From contig NZ_JAXEWM010000024.1 in assembly GCF_034113885.1 (NCBI RefSeq), forward strand, positions 1 through 63,954: a stretch of DNA of 63,954 bases, in the 5' to 3' direction. Under the pieces are notes generated by a model. The model was not told where the DNA came from. It was given only the letters and a program-made list of their open reading frames with translations, and did not search any database. This stretch comes from Intestinibacter sp034113885. GTDB taxonomy: Bacteria; Bacillota; Clostridia; Peptostreptococcales; Peptostreptococcaceae. Shown in pieces: positions 41,871 to 48,843 of this stretch. The number at the start of each line of letters is the position of its first letter. The stretch's first letter is position 1. The translations under genes and the position numbers were made by a program.

Positions 41871-42125
41871 CTACTTAACTTTTTCAACAACTTCAACTAG
41901 TCTGAATCTCTTGTCTTTTGATAAAGGTCTAGTTTCCATTATTTTTACTCTATCTCCGATTCTACATTCGTTATTTTCGTCGTGTGCCTTAAACGTTTTA
42001 GTTCTTTTAACAGGTTTGTTGTATAATTCATGACGTACGAAGTCTTCAACAGCAACAACTATTGTTTTGTCCATTTTATTACTTACAACACGGCCTATTC
42101 TTACTTTTCTTCTTCCTCTTTCCAT
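41871..42125 (-). CDS. rpsQ: 30S ribosomal protein S17
   Basis: 84 aa, an OB-fold 16S-binding protein. RKVRIGRVVSNKMDKTIVVAVEDF, ENNECRIGDRVKIMETRPLSKDKRFR. Start at 42125, 9 nt after GGAGG; a GTG-type extension of seven codons is rejected. Confidence 0.97.
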   Translation of the reverse strand: MERGRRKVRIGRVVSNKMDKTIVVAVEDFVRHELYNKPVKRTKTFKAHDENNECRIGDRVKIMETRPLSKDKRFRLVEVVEKVK

Positions 42126-42147
42126 GTTTAAAAGCCTCCTTTCCAAA

Positions 42148-42351
42148 TTAAGCTCTAGTTTCGTTTAACTTTCTTTCAGCAAGGATAGTTTTAACTCTTG
42201 CGATATCTCTTTTAACCATTTTTATTCTTGCTGTATTTTCTAATTGACCAGTAGCTAATTGGAATCTTAAGCTAAATAATTCACTTTTGAAGTCATTTAA
42301 TTTTACTATTAGCTCTTCGCTGTTTAAATCTCTTAACTCTTTAGCTTTCAT
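42148..42351 (-). CDS. rpmC: 50S ribosomal protein L29
   Basis: 67 aa, two-helix protein at the tunnel exit, near the trigger factor and SRP docking site. MKAKELRDLNSEELIVKLND and the RFQLATGQLENTARIKMVKRDIARVKT-type core. Its ATG directly adjoins the rplP stop (1 nt). Confidence 0.97.
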   Translation of the reverse strand: MKAKELRDLNSEELIVKLNDFKSELFSLRFQLATGQLENTARIKMVKRDIARVKTILAERKLNETRA

Positions 42352-42352
42352 C

Positions 42353-42778
42353 CTATTCACCACCCTTTACTTCTAAATCTTCTTTTTTCACAAATTTACA
42401 TTTTATAGGAAGTTTGTGAGCTGCTAGTCTCATTGCTTCTCTAGCTTTATCTTCAGGAACACCTGCTAATTCAAACATTACTCTTCCTGGTTTAACTACG
42501 GCTACCCAATATTCTGGAGAACCTTTCCCAGCACCCATACGAGTTTCAGCTGGTTTTCTTGTTACTGGTTTATGAGGGAATATTTTTATCCAAACCTTCC
42601 CGCCTCTTTTTATATATCTTGTCATCGCGATTCTGGCAGCTTCTATTTGATTAGAAGTTATCCAAGATGGTTCTAAAGCAACTAGTCCGTATTCTCCGTA
42701 AGTAACTGTGTTACCTTTTTGAGCCTTTCCAGTCATTCTACCTCTATGAACTCTACGACGTTTTACTCTCTTTGGCAT
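42353..42778 (-). CDS. rplP: 50S ribosomal protein L16
   Basis: 141 aa, next to the A-site tRNA elbow. MPKRVKRRRVHRGRMTGKA, GNTVTYGEYGLVALEPSWIT, ARIAMTRYIKRGGKVWIKIF and MGAGKGSPEYWVAVVKPGRV are diagnostic. Start at the second ATG (42778). Confidence 0.98.
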   Translation of the reverse strand: MPKRVKRRRVHRGRMTGKAQKGNTVTYGEYGLVALEPSWITSNQIEAARIAMTRYIKRGGKVWIKIFPHKPVTRKPAETRMGAGKGSPEYWVAVVKPGRVMFELAGVPEDKAREAMRLAAHKLPIKCKFVKKEDLEVKGGE

Positions 42779-42818
42779 TAACATGAGATTTCTCCTCCTT
42801 CCTTGAAGCTAACTTTAA

Positions 42819-43625
42819 TTAATTATTTTTTTCAGCTCTTTGAGGTCTTTGTCCTTGTGGTCTTTGTCCTCTAGCTCTGTCATTTCCTCTAGAATTTCTT
42901 CTATTGTTATCTCTTCTATTATCTCTTCTCTTGTTATCTCTTCTATCTCTTCTGTTATCTTTTCTTTCTTCTCTTGGGTTTACACCATTTCTAGTTGGTA
43001 AAACTTCACCATTGCATATCCAAACTTTTATACCTATTTTTCCATAAGTAGTATCAGCTTCAGCGAAACCGTAATCTATATCTGATCTTAAAGTTTGAAG
43101 TGGTACATTTCCTTCGCTATAACCTTCAGTTCTAGCCATTTCAGCTCCACCTAATCTACCAGATGCAGCAACTTTTATACCTTTTGCACCAGATTTTAAA
43201 GCTCTTTGTACAGCTTGTTTCATAGCTCTTCTGAAAGCTACCCTTCTTTCGATAGCTAATGCTATGTTTTCAGCTACTAATTGAGCATTTCTATCTATTC
43301 CTTTAACTTCTATTATATTAACTATAACAGTTTTCTTAGTCATTTTTTCTAATTCAGCTTTTAAAGCTTCTATTTTAGCTCCAGCTGCACCTATAACAAC
43401 ACCTGGTTTAGCAACATGAAGATCTATTCTTATTTTGTTTGCTGATCTTTCTATTTCTATTTTGGCAACACCAGCAACATATAATTTTTCTTTTAGGAAT
43501 GTTCTTATTTGGTGGTCTTCTAATAATAAACTTCCGAACTCTTTTTTATCAGTAGTAAACCATCTTGAATCCCAATCTTTTATAACACCGACTCTTAGTC
43601 CGTGTGGGTTAACCTTTTGTCCCAT
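42819..43625 (-). CDS. rpsC: 30S ribosomal protein S3 with long basic tail
   Basis: 268 aa, at the mRNA entry channel. KH domain (GVVIGAAGAKIEALKAEL), followed by the S3 C-domain (RALKSGAKGIKVAASGRLGGAEMART, YGKIGIKVWICNGEVLP). The usual length is 205-220; here about 50 extra C-terminal residues consist mostly of Arg, Asn, Asp and Gln (RRDNRRDNNRRNSRGNDRAR and similar), a low-complexity, probably disordered RNA-binding tail. Confidence 0.98.
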   Translation of the reverse strand: MGQKVNPHGLRVGVIKDWDSRWFTTDKKEFGSLLLEDHQIRTFLKEKLYVAGVAKIEIERSANKIRIDLHVAKPGVVIGAAGAKIEALKAELEKMTKKTVIVNIIEVKGIDRNAQLVAENIALAIERRVAFRRAMKQAVQRALKSGAKGIKVAASGRLGGAEMARTEGYSEGNVPLQTLRSDIDYGFAEADTTYGKIGIKVWICNGEVLPTRNGVNPREERKDNRRDRRDNKRRDNRRDNNRRNSRGNDRARGQRPQGQRPQRAEKNN

Positions 43626-43642
43626 TTATTTCCCTCCTAACT

Positions 43643-43978
43643 CTATTGTCTTTCTTTTAAAACAACCTCTATGTGAGAAGTTCTTTTTCTTATCATAGTT
43701 GCACGACCTTGTGCTCTAGGCATAAATCTTTTTATAGTTGGTCCTTGATTAGCAACTATTGATGCTATATATAATTTATCTGCATCCATTTCATGGTTAT
43801 TTTCAGCATTAGCTTTTGCTGATTTTACTACTTTAGCTATTATATCAGCTGCTCCTCTAGGAGTGAATTTTAATATTGCTAAAGCTTCATCAACGTTTTT
43901 ACCTCTTACAAGAGAGCATACTTGACCTGCTTTTCTTGGAGATACACGTACATATTTTGCGATTGATCTTGCTTCCAT
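43643..43978 (-). CDS. rplV: 50S ribosomal protein L22
   Basis: 111 aa, lines the exit tunnel with an extended hairpin. ARSIAKYVRVSPRKAGQVCS, ANAENNHEMDADKLYIASI, and the hairpin KRFMPRAQGRATMIRKRTSH, which lies where macrolide-resistance changes occur; no insertion is seen there. Confidence 0.98.
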   Translation of the reverse strand: MEARSIAKYVRVSPRKAGQVCSLVRGKNVDEALAILKFTPRGAADIIAKVVKSAKANAENNHEMDADKLYIASIVANQGPTIKRFMPRAQGRATMIRKRTSHIEVVLKERQ

Positions 43979-44009
43979 CGTTCTTCCTCCTTTCCTAGTC
44001 AGGATTTAA

Positions 44010-44291
44010 TTATTTTCTCTTATTACTTTTTTCGTCATCTTTGTGACCTTTGAAAGTTCTTGTTGCAACGAACTCTCCTAATTTGTGTCCTACCATATCT
44101 TCTGTTATATATACAGGAATATGTCTTCTTCCGTCATGTACAGCTATAGTGTGCTCTACCATTTGAGGGAATATAGTTGAACTTCTTGACCAAGTTTTTA
44201 TAACTTCTTTATTTCCGCTTTCGTTCATAGCTTCTATTTTTTTAAGAAGTCTAGGGTGAACAAAAGGTCCTTTTTTAGTTGATCTTGACAT
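44010..44291 (-). CDS. rpsS: 30S ribosomal protein S19
   Basis: 93 aa, in the 30S head beside S13. SRSTKKGPFVHPRLLKKIEA, TWSRSSTIFPQMVEHTIAVHDG and VGHKLGEFVATRTFKGH match the family throughout. Confidence 0.98.
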   Translation of the reverse strand: MSRSTKKGPFVHPRLLKKIEAMNESGNKEVIKTWSRSSTIFPQMVEHTIAVHDGRRHIPVYITEDMVGHKLGEFVATRTFKGHKDDEKSNKRK

Positions 44292-44337
44292 TTAATTTCC
44301 TCCTTCCCGAGTAAAATAAATTTCTATTTAAAATCTA

Positions 44338-45168
44338 TTATTTAGTTCTTCTTGAAACTATTAATTTATTAGACGCTTTATTTTTCTTTCTAGTTTTGTA
44401 TCCAAGAGCTGGTTTACCCCATGGAGTTACTGGAGATGGTCTACCTATTGGAGATCTACCTTCCCCACCACCGTGTGGATGGTCATTAGGGTTCATAACA
44501 GAACCTCTTACTGTAGGTCTTATACCCATATGTCTTTTTCTACCTGCTTTACCGATAGTTTCGTTAGCATGTTCTACGTTACCAACTTGTCCTATAGTAG
44601 CTTTACAGTCTATAGCAACATATCTCATTTCACCTGATGGTAATCTTAATAAAGCTTTGTTTCCTTCTTTAGCCATTAATTGAGCAGAAACTCCTGCAGA
44701 TCTAACTAATTGAGCACCTTTACCTGCTTTTAATTCTATGTTATGAACTACAGTACCTACTGGCATGTTTCTTAATGCTAATGCATTACCTGGTTTGATA
44801 TCTGCTTCTGGTCCTGATAATAAAGTATCTCCAACTTTTATTCCAACTGGAGCTAAGATATATCTTTTTTCACCATCTGCATAGTTTAATAATGCTATAT
44901 TAGCAGTTCTATTTGGATCGTATTCTATAGTAGCAACCTTTGCTGGTATACCATCTTTATTTCTTTTAAAATCTATTACTCTATATTTTCTTCTGTTTCC
45001 TCCACCTCTGTGACGAACAGTTATTCTTCCGTGAACGTTTCTTCCAGAATTCTTCTTTAAAGGTACTAAAAGAGATTTTTCTGGTTGGTTAGTTGTAACT
45101 TCATCAGATATAAAAACTGTCATTTCTCTTAAGGCAGGAGAAGTTGGTTTAAATTTTTTAATAGCCAT
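44338..45168 (-). CDS. rplB: 50S ribosomal protein L2
   Basis: 276 aa, essential for subunit association and the peptidyl-transferase region. RNVHGRITVRHRGGGNRRKYR, MPVGTVVHNIELKAGKGAQL and the C-terminal active-centre loop with the conserved His in NPNDHPHGGGEGRSPIGRPS. Normal length. Confidence 0.98.
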   Translation of the reverse strand: MAIKKFKPTSPALREMTVFISDEVTTNQPEKSLLVPLKKNSGRNVHGRITVRHRGGGNRRKYRVIDFKRNKDGIPAKVATIEYDPNRTANIALLNYADGEKRYILAPVGIKVGDTLLSGPEADIKPGNALALRNMPVGTVVHNIELKAGKGAQLVRSAGVSAQLMAKEGNKALLRLPSGEMRYVAIDCKATIGQVGNVEHANETIGKAGRKRHMGIRPTVRGSVMNPNDHPHGGGEGRSPIGRPSPVTPWGKPALGYKTRKKNKASNKLIVSRRTK

Positions 45169-45197
45169 CTTATTTTCCCTCCTTTATTTCTTAAGTA

Positions 45198-45488
45198 TTA
45201 CATACCTTGGAAAAATTCTATTTCTTTGCTATCAGCAGTTAATTTAACTACTGCTTTTTTGTAGCTAGCAGTTTTTCCTATGCTTCTACCCATTCTCTTA
45301 GTTTTTCCATCGTAGTTTAATGTATTTACTTTTTCTACATCTACTCCGAATATTTTTTCTACTGCTTTTTTTATTTCAGTTTTGTTAGCTCCTTTTTGAA
45401 CTACAAAAGTGTATTTTCTTTCAGCCATATCAGCCATACTTTGTTCAGTAACTATTGGTCTTATAACTATATCATGTGGATTAGTCAT
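45198..45488 (-). CDS. rplW: 50S ribosomal protein L23
   Basis: 96 aa, the main docking site at the tunnel exit for trigger factor and SRP. MTNPHDIVIRPIVTEQSMAD, KYTFVVQKGANKTEIKKAVE and FGVDVEKVNTLNYDGKTKRM. Start at 45488, 1 nt after the rplD stop; a 12-codon upstream frame overlaps rplD and is not used. Confidence 0.97.
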   Translation of the reverse strand: MTNPHDIVIRPIVTEQSMADMAERKYTFVVQKGANKTEIKKAVEKIFGVDVEKVNTLNYDGKTKRMGRSIGKTASYKKAVVKLTADSKEIEFFQGM

Positions 45489-45489
45489 T

Positions 45490-46113
45490 TTATGCGTACA
45501 CCTCCTCCACTTTCTTAACAGCATCAGTAGTTATTATGAATGAATCATATTTTAATATGTCATATACATTTATAGTGTTAACTAATGCAGTTTCAACATT
45601 TGGTATATTTGCAGCTGATTTTATTACGTTTTCGTTCTTTTCAGCCATTACTACTAAAGCTTTTTTAGCAGCATTTATATTTTTTAATATGTTAGCAAAT
45701 TCTTTAGTTTTAGGAGCTTCCATTGTTAAAGCATCTAATACTATCATTTCATTTGCTTGAACTTTAGAAGTTAAAGCACTCTTCATAGCTAATCTTCTAA
45801 CTTTCTTTGGTAATGTATATCTGTAACTTCTTGGTTTTGGTGCAAAAGCAACTCCTCCACCGATCCATTGTACAGCTCTTATAGAACCTTGTCTAGCTCT
45901 ACCTGTTCCTTTTTGTCTCCAAGGTTTTCTTCCGCCACCTCTTACTTCTGCTCTAGTTTTAGCAGATTGAGTACCTTGTCTTTTATTCGCAAGTTGGTTT
46001 TTTACAACTTCATATAATACATGCTCATTCACTTCAACACCGAATACAGCATCTGATAATTCTATTTCACCAACATTTTGTCCTTGTATGTTTAATACGT
46101 TCATTTTTGGCAT
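45490..46113 (-). CDS. rplD: 50S ribosomal protein L4
   Basis: 207 aa; its extended loop reaches the exit tunnel opposite L22. The loop GGGRKPWRQKGTGRARQGSI is intact, including the residues tied to macrolide resistance. C-terminal domain DALTMEAPKTKEFANILKNI. In E. coli this protein represses the S10 operon; no matching leader is obvious here. Confidence 0.98.
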   Translation of the reverse strand: MPKMNVLNIQGQNVGEIELSDAVFGVEVNEHVLYEVVKNQLANKRQGTQSAKTRAEVRGGGRKPWRQKGTGRARQGSIRAVQWIGGGVAFAPKPRSYRYTLPKKVRRLAMKSALTSKVQANEMIVLDALTMEAPKTKEFANILKNINAAKKALVVMAEKNENVIKSAANIPNVETALVNTINVYDILKYDSFIITTDAVKKVEEVYA

Positions 46114-46141
46114 TGTGATTCCTCCTTTCTTAGGTTAGTCA

Positions 46142-46771
46142 TTATTTAGAAGCTTTTGCTGCTTCTTTTATTGTTACCACTGAACCCTTAGCTCCTGGTA
46201 TAGCACCTTTAACTAAGATAAAGTTTTTGTCAGCATCAACTCTTACTACTTCTAAGTTTTGAACTGTAACTTTAACGCTACCCATGTGTCCAGCTAATTT
46301 TTTGTTTTTGAAAACTCTACCTGGGTAAGAACAAGCTCCCATTGAACCTGGTCTTCTGTGGTATCTAGAACCGTGAGTTTCAGGTCCTCTAGATTGTCCA
46401 TGTCTTTTTATTGGACCTTGGAATCCCTTACCTTTACTTATTCCAGTAACATCTATTAATTCACCTGCAGCGAATAAATCAGCTTTTATTTCTTGTCCTA
46501 CTGTATATCCATCTACAGAATCTACTCTAAATTCTTTTAAGTGTTTTTTTAATGTATTAGCAGCAGCTAAATGTCCTTTTTGTGGTTTGTTTAAAGCTTT
46601 TTCTTTAGCATCTTCGAAACCAACTTGTATTGCAGTATATCCATCTTTTTCAGTTGTTTTTATTTGAGTTACAACTACTGGTCCTGCTTCAACTACTGTT
46701 ACAGGTATTACTTCACCTTGTTCAGTGAATATTTGAGTCATACCTACTTTTTTTCCTAATAATCCTTTCAT
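46142..46771 (-). CDS. rplC: 50S ribosomal protein L3
   Basis: 209 aa. KGLLGKKVGMTQIFTEQGEV at the start; the loop near the peptidyl-transferase centre, GFQGPIKRHGQSRGPETHGS, SRYHRRPGSMGACSYPGRVF; and C-terminal VRVDADKNFILVKGAIPGAKG. The 95-nt gap before it (46772-46866) carries a hairpin. Confidence 0.98.
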   Translation of the reverse strand: MKGLLGKKVGMTQIFTEQGEVIPVTVVEAGPVVVTQIKTTEKDGYTAIQVGFEDAKEKALNKPQKGHLAAANTLKKHLKEFRVDSVDGYTVGQEIKADLFAAGELIDVTGISKGKGFQGPIKRHGQSRGPETHGSRYHRRPGSMGACSYPGRVFKNKKLAGHMGSVKVTVQNLEVVRVDADKNFILVKGAIPGAKGSVVTIKEAAKASK

Positions 46772-46821
46772 ATTAGCACCTCCTATAATTCTTACAGCGG
46801 ATTACCTGTTTGGCAATCATT

Positions 46822-46854
46822 CTAAGATAACAACCTTATAGGACCGTATCTTAG
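46822..46854 (-). promoter_or_regulatory. Intercistronic hairpin between rpsJ and rplC
   Basis: On the minus strand CTAAGATA (46847-46854) pairs with TATCTTAG (46822-46829), extendable by GU pairs, with a 17-nt loop containing GGTCCTATAAGG. The gap (95 nt) is the longest within the proximal S10 operon. Function unknown; candidate for r-protein feedback or RNA processing. Confidence 0.5.
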
Positions 46855-46866
46855 GTGTCGTTTTTC

Positions 46867-47178
46867 TTATAATTTGATTTCTATGTCTACACCAGCTGGT
46901 AAATCTAATCTCATTAATGAGTCTACAGTTTTAGGTGTTGGACTAGTTATGTCTATTAATCTCTTATGAGTTCTTATTTCGAACTGTTCTCTAGAATCTT
47001 TATATTTATGAACAGCTCTTAATATTGTCACAACTTGTTTTTCAGTTGGTAGTGGCACAGGTCCTGAAACTTGTGATCCAGCTTTTTTAGCAGTTTCAAC
47101 TATTTTACCAGCTGAAAAATCTAATAATTTGTGATCATATGACTTTAATCTTATTCTTATTTTTTCATTTTTAGCCAT
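46867..47178 (-). CDS. rpsJ: 30S ribosomal protein S10 (NusE)
   Basis: 103 aa, a 30S head protein that also acts as NusE in antitermination and couples with NusG (62260). KIRIRLKSYDHKLLDFSAGK, GPVPLPTEKQVVTILRAVHK and the end RLDLPAGVDIEIKL are universal S10 motifs. Start at 47178 after GGAGGG; 13 upstream codons in frame are leader. First gene of the S10 operon. Confidence 0.98.
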   Translation of the reverse strand: MAKNEKIRIRLKSYDHKLLDFSAGKIVETAKKAGSQVSGPVPLPTEKQVVTILRAVHKYKDSREQFEIRTHKRLIDITSPTPKTVDSLMRLDLPAGVDIEIKL

Positions 47179-47323
47179 TTTTGTTTCCCTCCTTTTTTTA
47201 CTTTTAAATTTAATCATTATACCGATACACAGTTCCGGGTGTTCTGTAAACTTTAACTTATTTTTTATTCCTATATAATGATTAAATTTGGATTTTTTTC
47301 GTATCTCTCAAGCACACTATTAT

Positions 47324-47464
47324 ATTTTATATTATTCTTCCTACTTTTTCAAGACTTTTTTATAATTTTATTTAGTTTATTTTTGCCAAGTCTTAGATTC
47401 AGAAGAAAATTATCTTTAATTCAAAAGCCTTATTCAGTATACAATCTTTAAATTACATTGTCAA
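47324..47464 (-). promoter_or_regulatory. Two S10 operon promoters and rpsJ leader
   Basis: Distal promoter: TTGACA (47459-47464), a 17-nt spacer and TATACT (47436-47441). Proximal promoter: TTGAAA (47347-47352), a 17-nt spacer and TAAAAT (47324-47329). Both are on the minus strand. The stretch 47179-47551 holds no gene; downstream of the promoters the leader contains a CTGTGTA/TACAG-type weak hairpin near 47225-47250. Confidence 0.8.
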
Positions 47465-47487
47465 CATTTTATAATTACTTCCTTAAA

Positions 47488-47517
47488 ATAAAAAGGGGAA
47501 AACCTTCGTCCTCCCCT
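47488..47517 (-). terminator. Terminator after tuf copy 1
   Basis: On the minus strand AGGGGAGGAC pairs with GTTTTCCCCT (two G-T pairs) around a GAAG loop, followed by TTTTTATTTT. It separates the str operon from the S10 operon, which therefore starts from its own promoters. Confidence 0.88.
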
Positions 47518-47551
47518 AAATTCTTTATTTTATTATGTGTTATCCGAAAAA

Positions 47552-48745
47552 TTATTCTATTATAGTTGCTACAACACCAGATGCTACTGTTCTACCACCT
47601 TCTCTTATAGCGAATCTTAATCCTTCTTCTACACATATTTTGTTTATTAAGTCAACTTCTATTGTTATGTTGTCTCCTGGCATTACCATTTCTGTTCCTT
47701 CTGGTAATTTACAAGCACCAGTTACGTCTGTTGTTCTGAAGTAGAATTGTGGTCTATATCCATCGAAGAATGGAGTATGTCTTCCACCTTCTTCTTTCTT
47801 TAATACGTATATTTCTGCTGTGAATTTTGTATGAGCGTTAACAGTTCCTGGTTTTGCTAAAACTTGTCCTCTTTCGATTTCGTTTCTTTGCACACCTCTT
47901 AATAATGCTCCTATATTATCTCCAGCTTCTGCGCTGTCTAATAATTTTCTGAACATTTCTATTCCTGTTACTACTACTTTTCTTGATTCTTCTTTTAATC
48001 CTACTATTTCTACTTCGTCTTGGATTTTTAATTGTCCTCTTTCTACTCTACCTGTTGCAACAGTTCCTCTACCTGTTATAGAGAATACGTCTTCTACTGG
48101 CATTAAGAATGGTTTGTCTATATCTCTTTCTGGAGCTGGTATATATTCATCTATTGCTTCGAATAATTCTACTATTTTGTCTCCCCATTCGCTTGATGGA
48201 TCTTCTAATGCTTTTAATGCTGATCCTCTTATTATTGGAGTGTCATCTCCTGGGAATTCATATTCGTCTAATAATTCTCTTATTTCCATTTCTACTAATT
48301 CTAATAATTCTTCGTCGTCTACCATATCACATTTGTTTAAGAATACTACTATGTATGGTACACCAACTTGTCTTGATAATAGTATATGTTCTCTTGTTTG
48401 TGGCATTGGTCCATCAGTTGCTGATACAACTAATATTGCACCGTCCATTTGAGCTGCTCCTGTTATCATGTTTTTAACGTAGTCAGCATGTCCTGGGCAG
48501 TCAACGTGTGCGTAGTGTCTATTTGGAGTTTCGTATTCAACGTGAGCTGTTGATATTGTGATTCCTCTTTCTCTTTCTTCTGGAGCTTTATCTATGTTAG
48601 CGAAATCTACAGCTTCTCCTAATTGATATCTGTCAAATAATGTTTTTGTTATTGCAGCTGTTAATGTAGTTTTACCGTGGTCAACGTGGCCGATTGTTCC
48701 TATATTAACATGTGGTTTAGTTCTTTCGTATTTAGCCTTAGCCAT
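47552..48745 (-). CDS. tuf: Elongation factor Tu, copy 1
   Basis: A 397-aa GTPase delivering aminoacyl-tRNA to the ribosome. G1 GHVDHGKTTL (19-28), G3 DCPGHADY, G4 NKCD, and the switch I EERERGITI. Domains 2 and 3 are complete to the C-terminal VVATIIE. Last gene of the str operon. A second, almost identical copy lies at the right edge of the window (63472 onwards). Confidence 0.98.
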   Translation of the reverse strand: MAKAKYERTKPHVNIGTIGHVDHGKTTLTAAITKTLFDRYQLGEAVDFANIDKAPEERERGITISTAHVEYETPNRHYAHVDCPGHADYVKNMITGAAQMDGAILVVSATDGPMPQTREHILLSRQVGVPYIVVFLNKCDMVDDEELLELVEMEIRELLDEYEFPGDDTPIIRGSALKALEDPSSEWGDKIVELFEAIDEYIPAPERDIDKPFLMPVEDVFSITGRGTVATGRVERGQLKIQDEVEIVGLKEESRKVVVTGIEMFRKLLDSAEAGDNIGALLRGVQRNEIERGQVLAKPGTVNAHTKFTAEIYVLKKEEGGRHTPFFDGYRPQFYFRTTDVTGACKLPEGTEMVMPGDNITIEVDLINKICVEEGLRFAIREGGRTVASGVVATIIE

Positions 48746-48794
48746 TTTGAATTACCTCCTAATGTTTTTATTATAAAATTTATATATTTTCTAT

Positions 48795-48820
48795 AAGACG
48801 AGGACGAATCCTCGCCTCTT
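48795..48820. other. Strong hairpin between fusA and tuf
   Basis: AAGACGAGGA/TCCTCGCCTCTT forms an 11-12-bp stem capped by the tetraloop-like ACGA (TTCG on the minus strand). On the minus (coding) strand the T-run is missing (TCTTATAGAAAAT), while on the plus strand ATTTTTTT follows. It may attenuate or process the fusA-tuf transcript, or stop antisense transcription. Confidence 0.6.
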
Positions 48821-48843
48821 ATTTTTTTAATTTAAATTATTTA

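Noticed and set aside
42890..42980. Tandem-repeat-like DNA
   Set aside because: The repeats are codons of the Arg/Asn/Asp-rich C-terminal tail of S3, not a separate element.
48109..48477. Leu-rich plus-strand open frames opposite tuf
   Set aside because: Produced by the codon bias of tuf on the other strand; composition is unlike a real protein.
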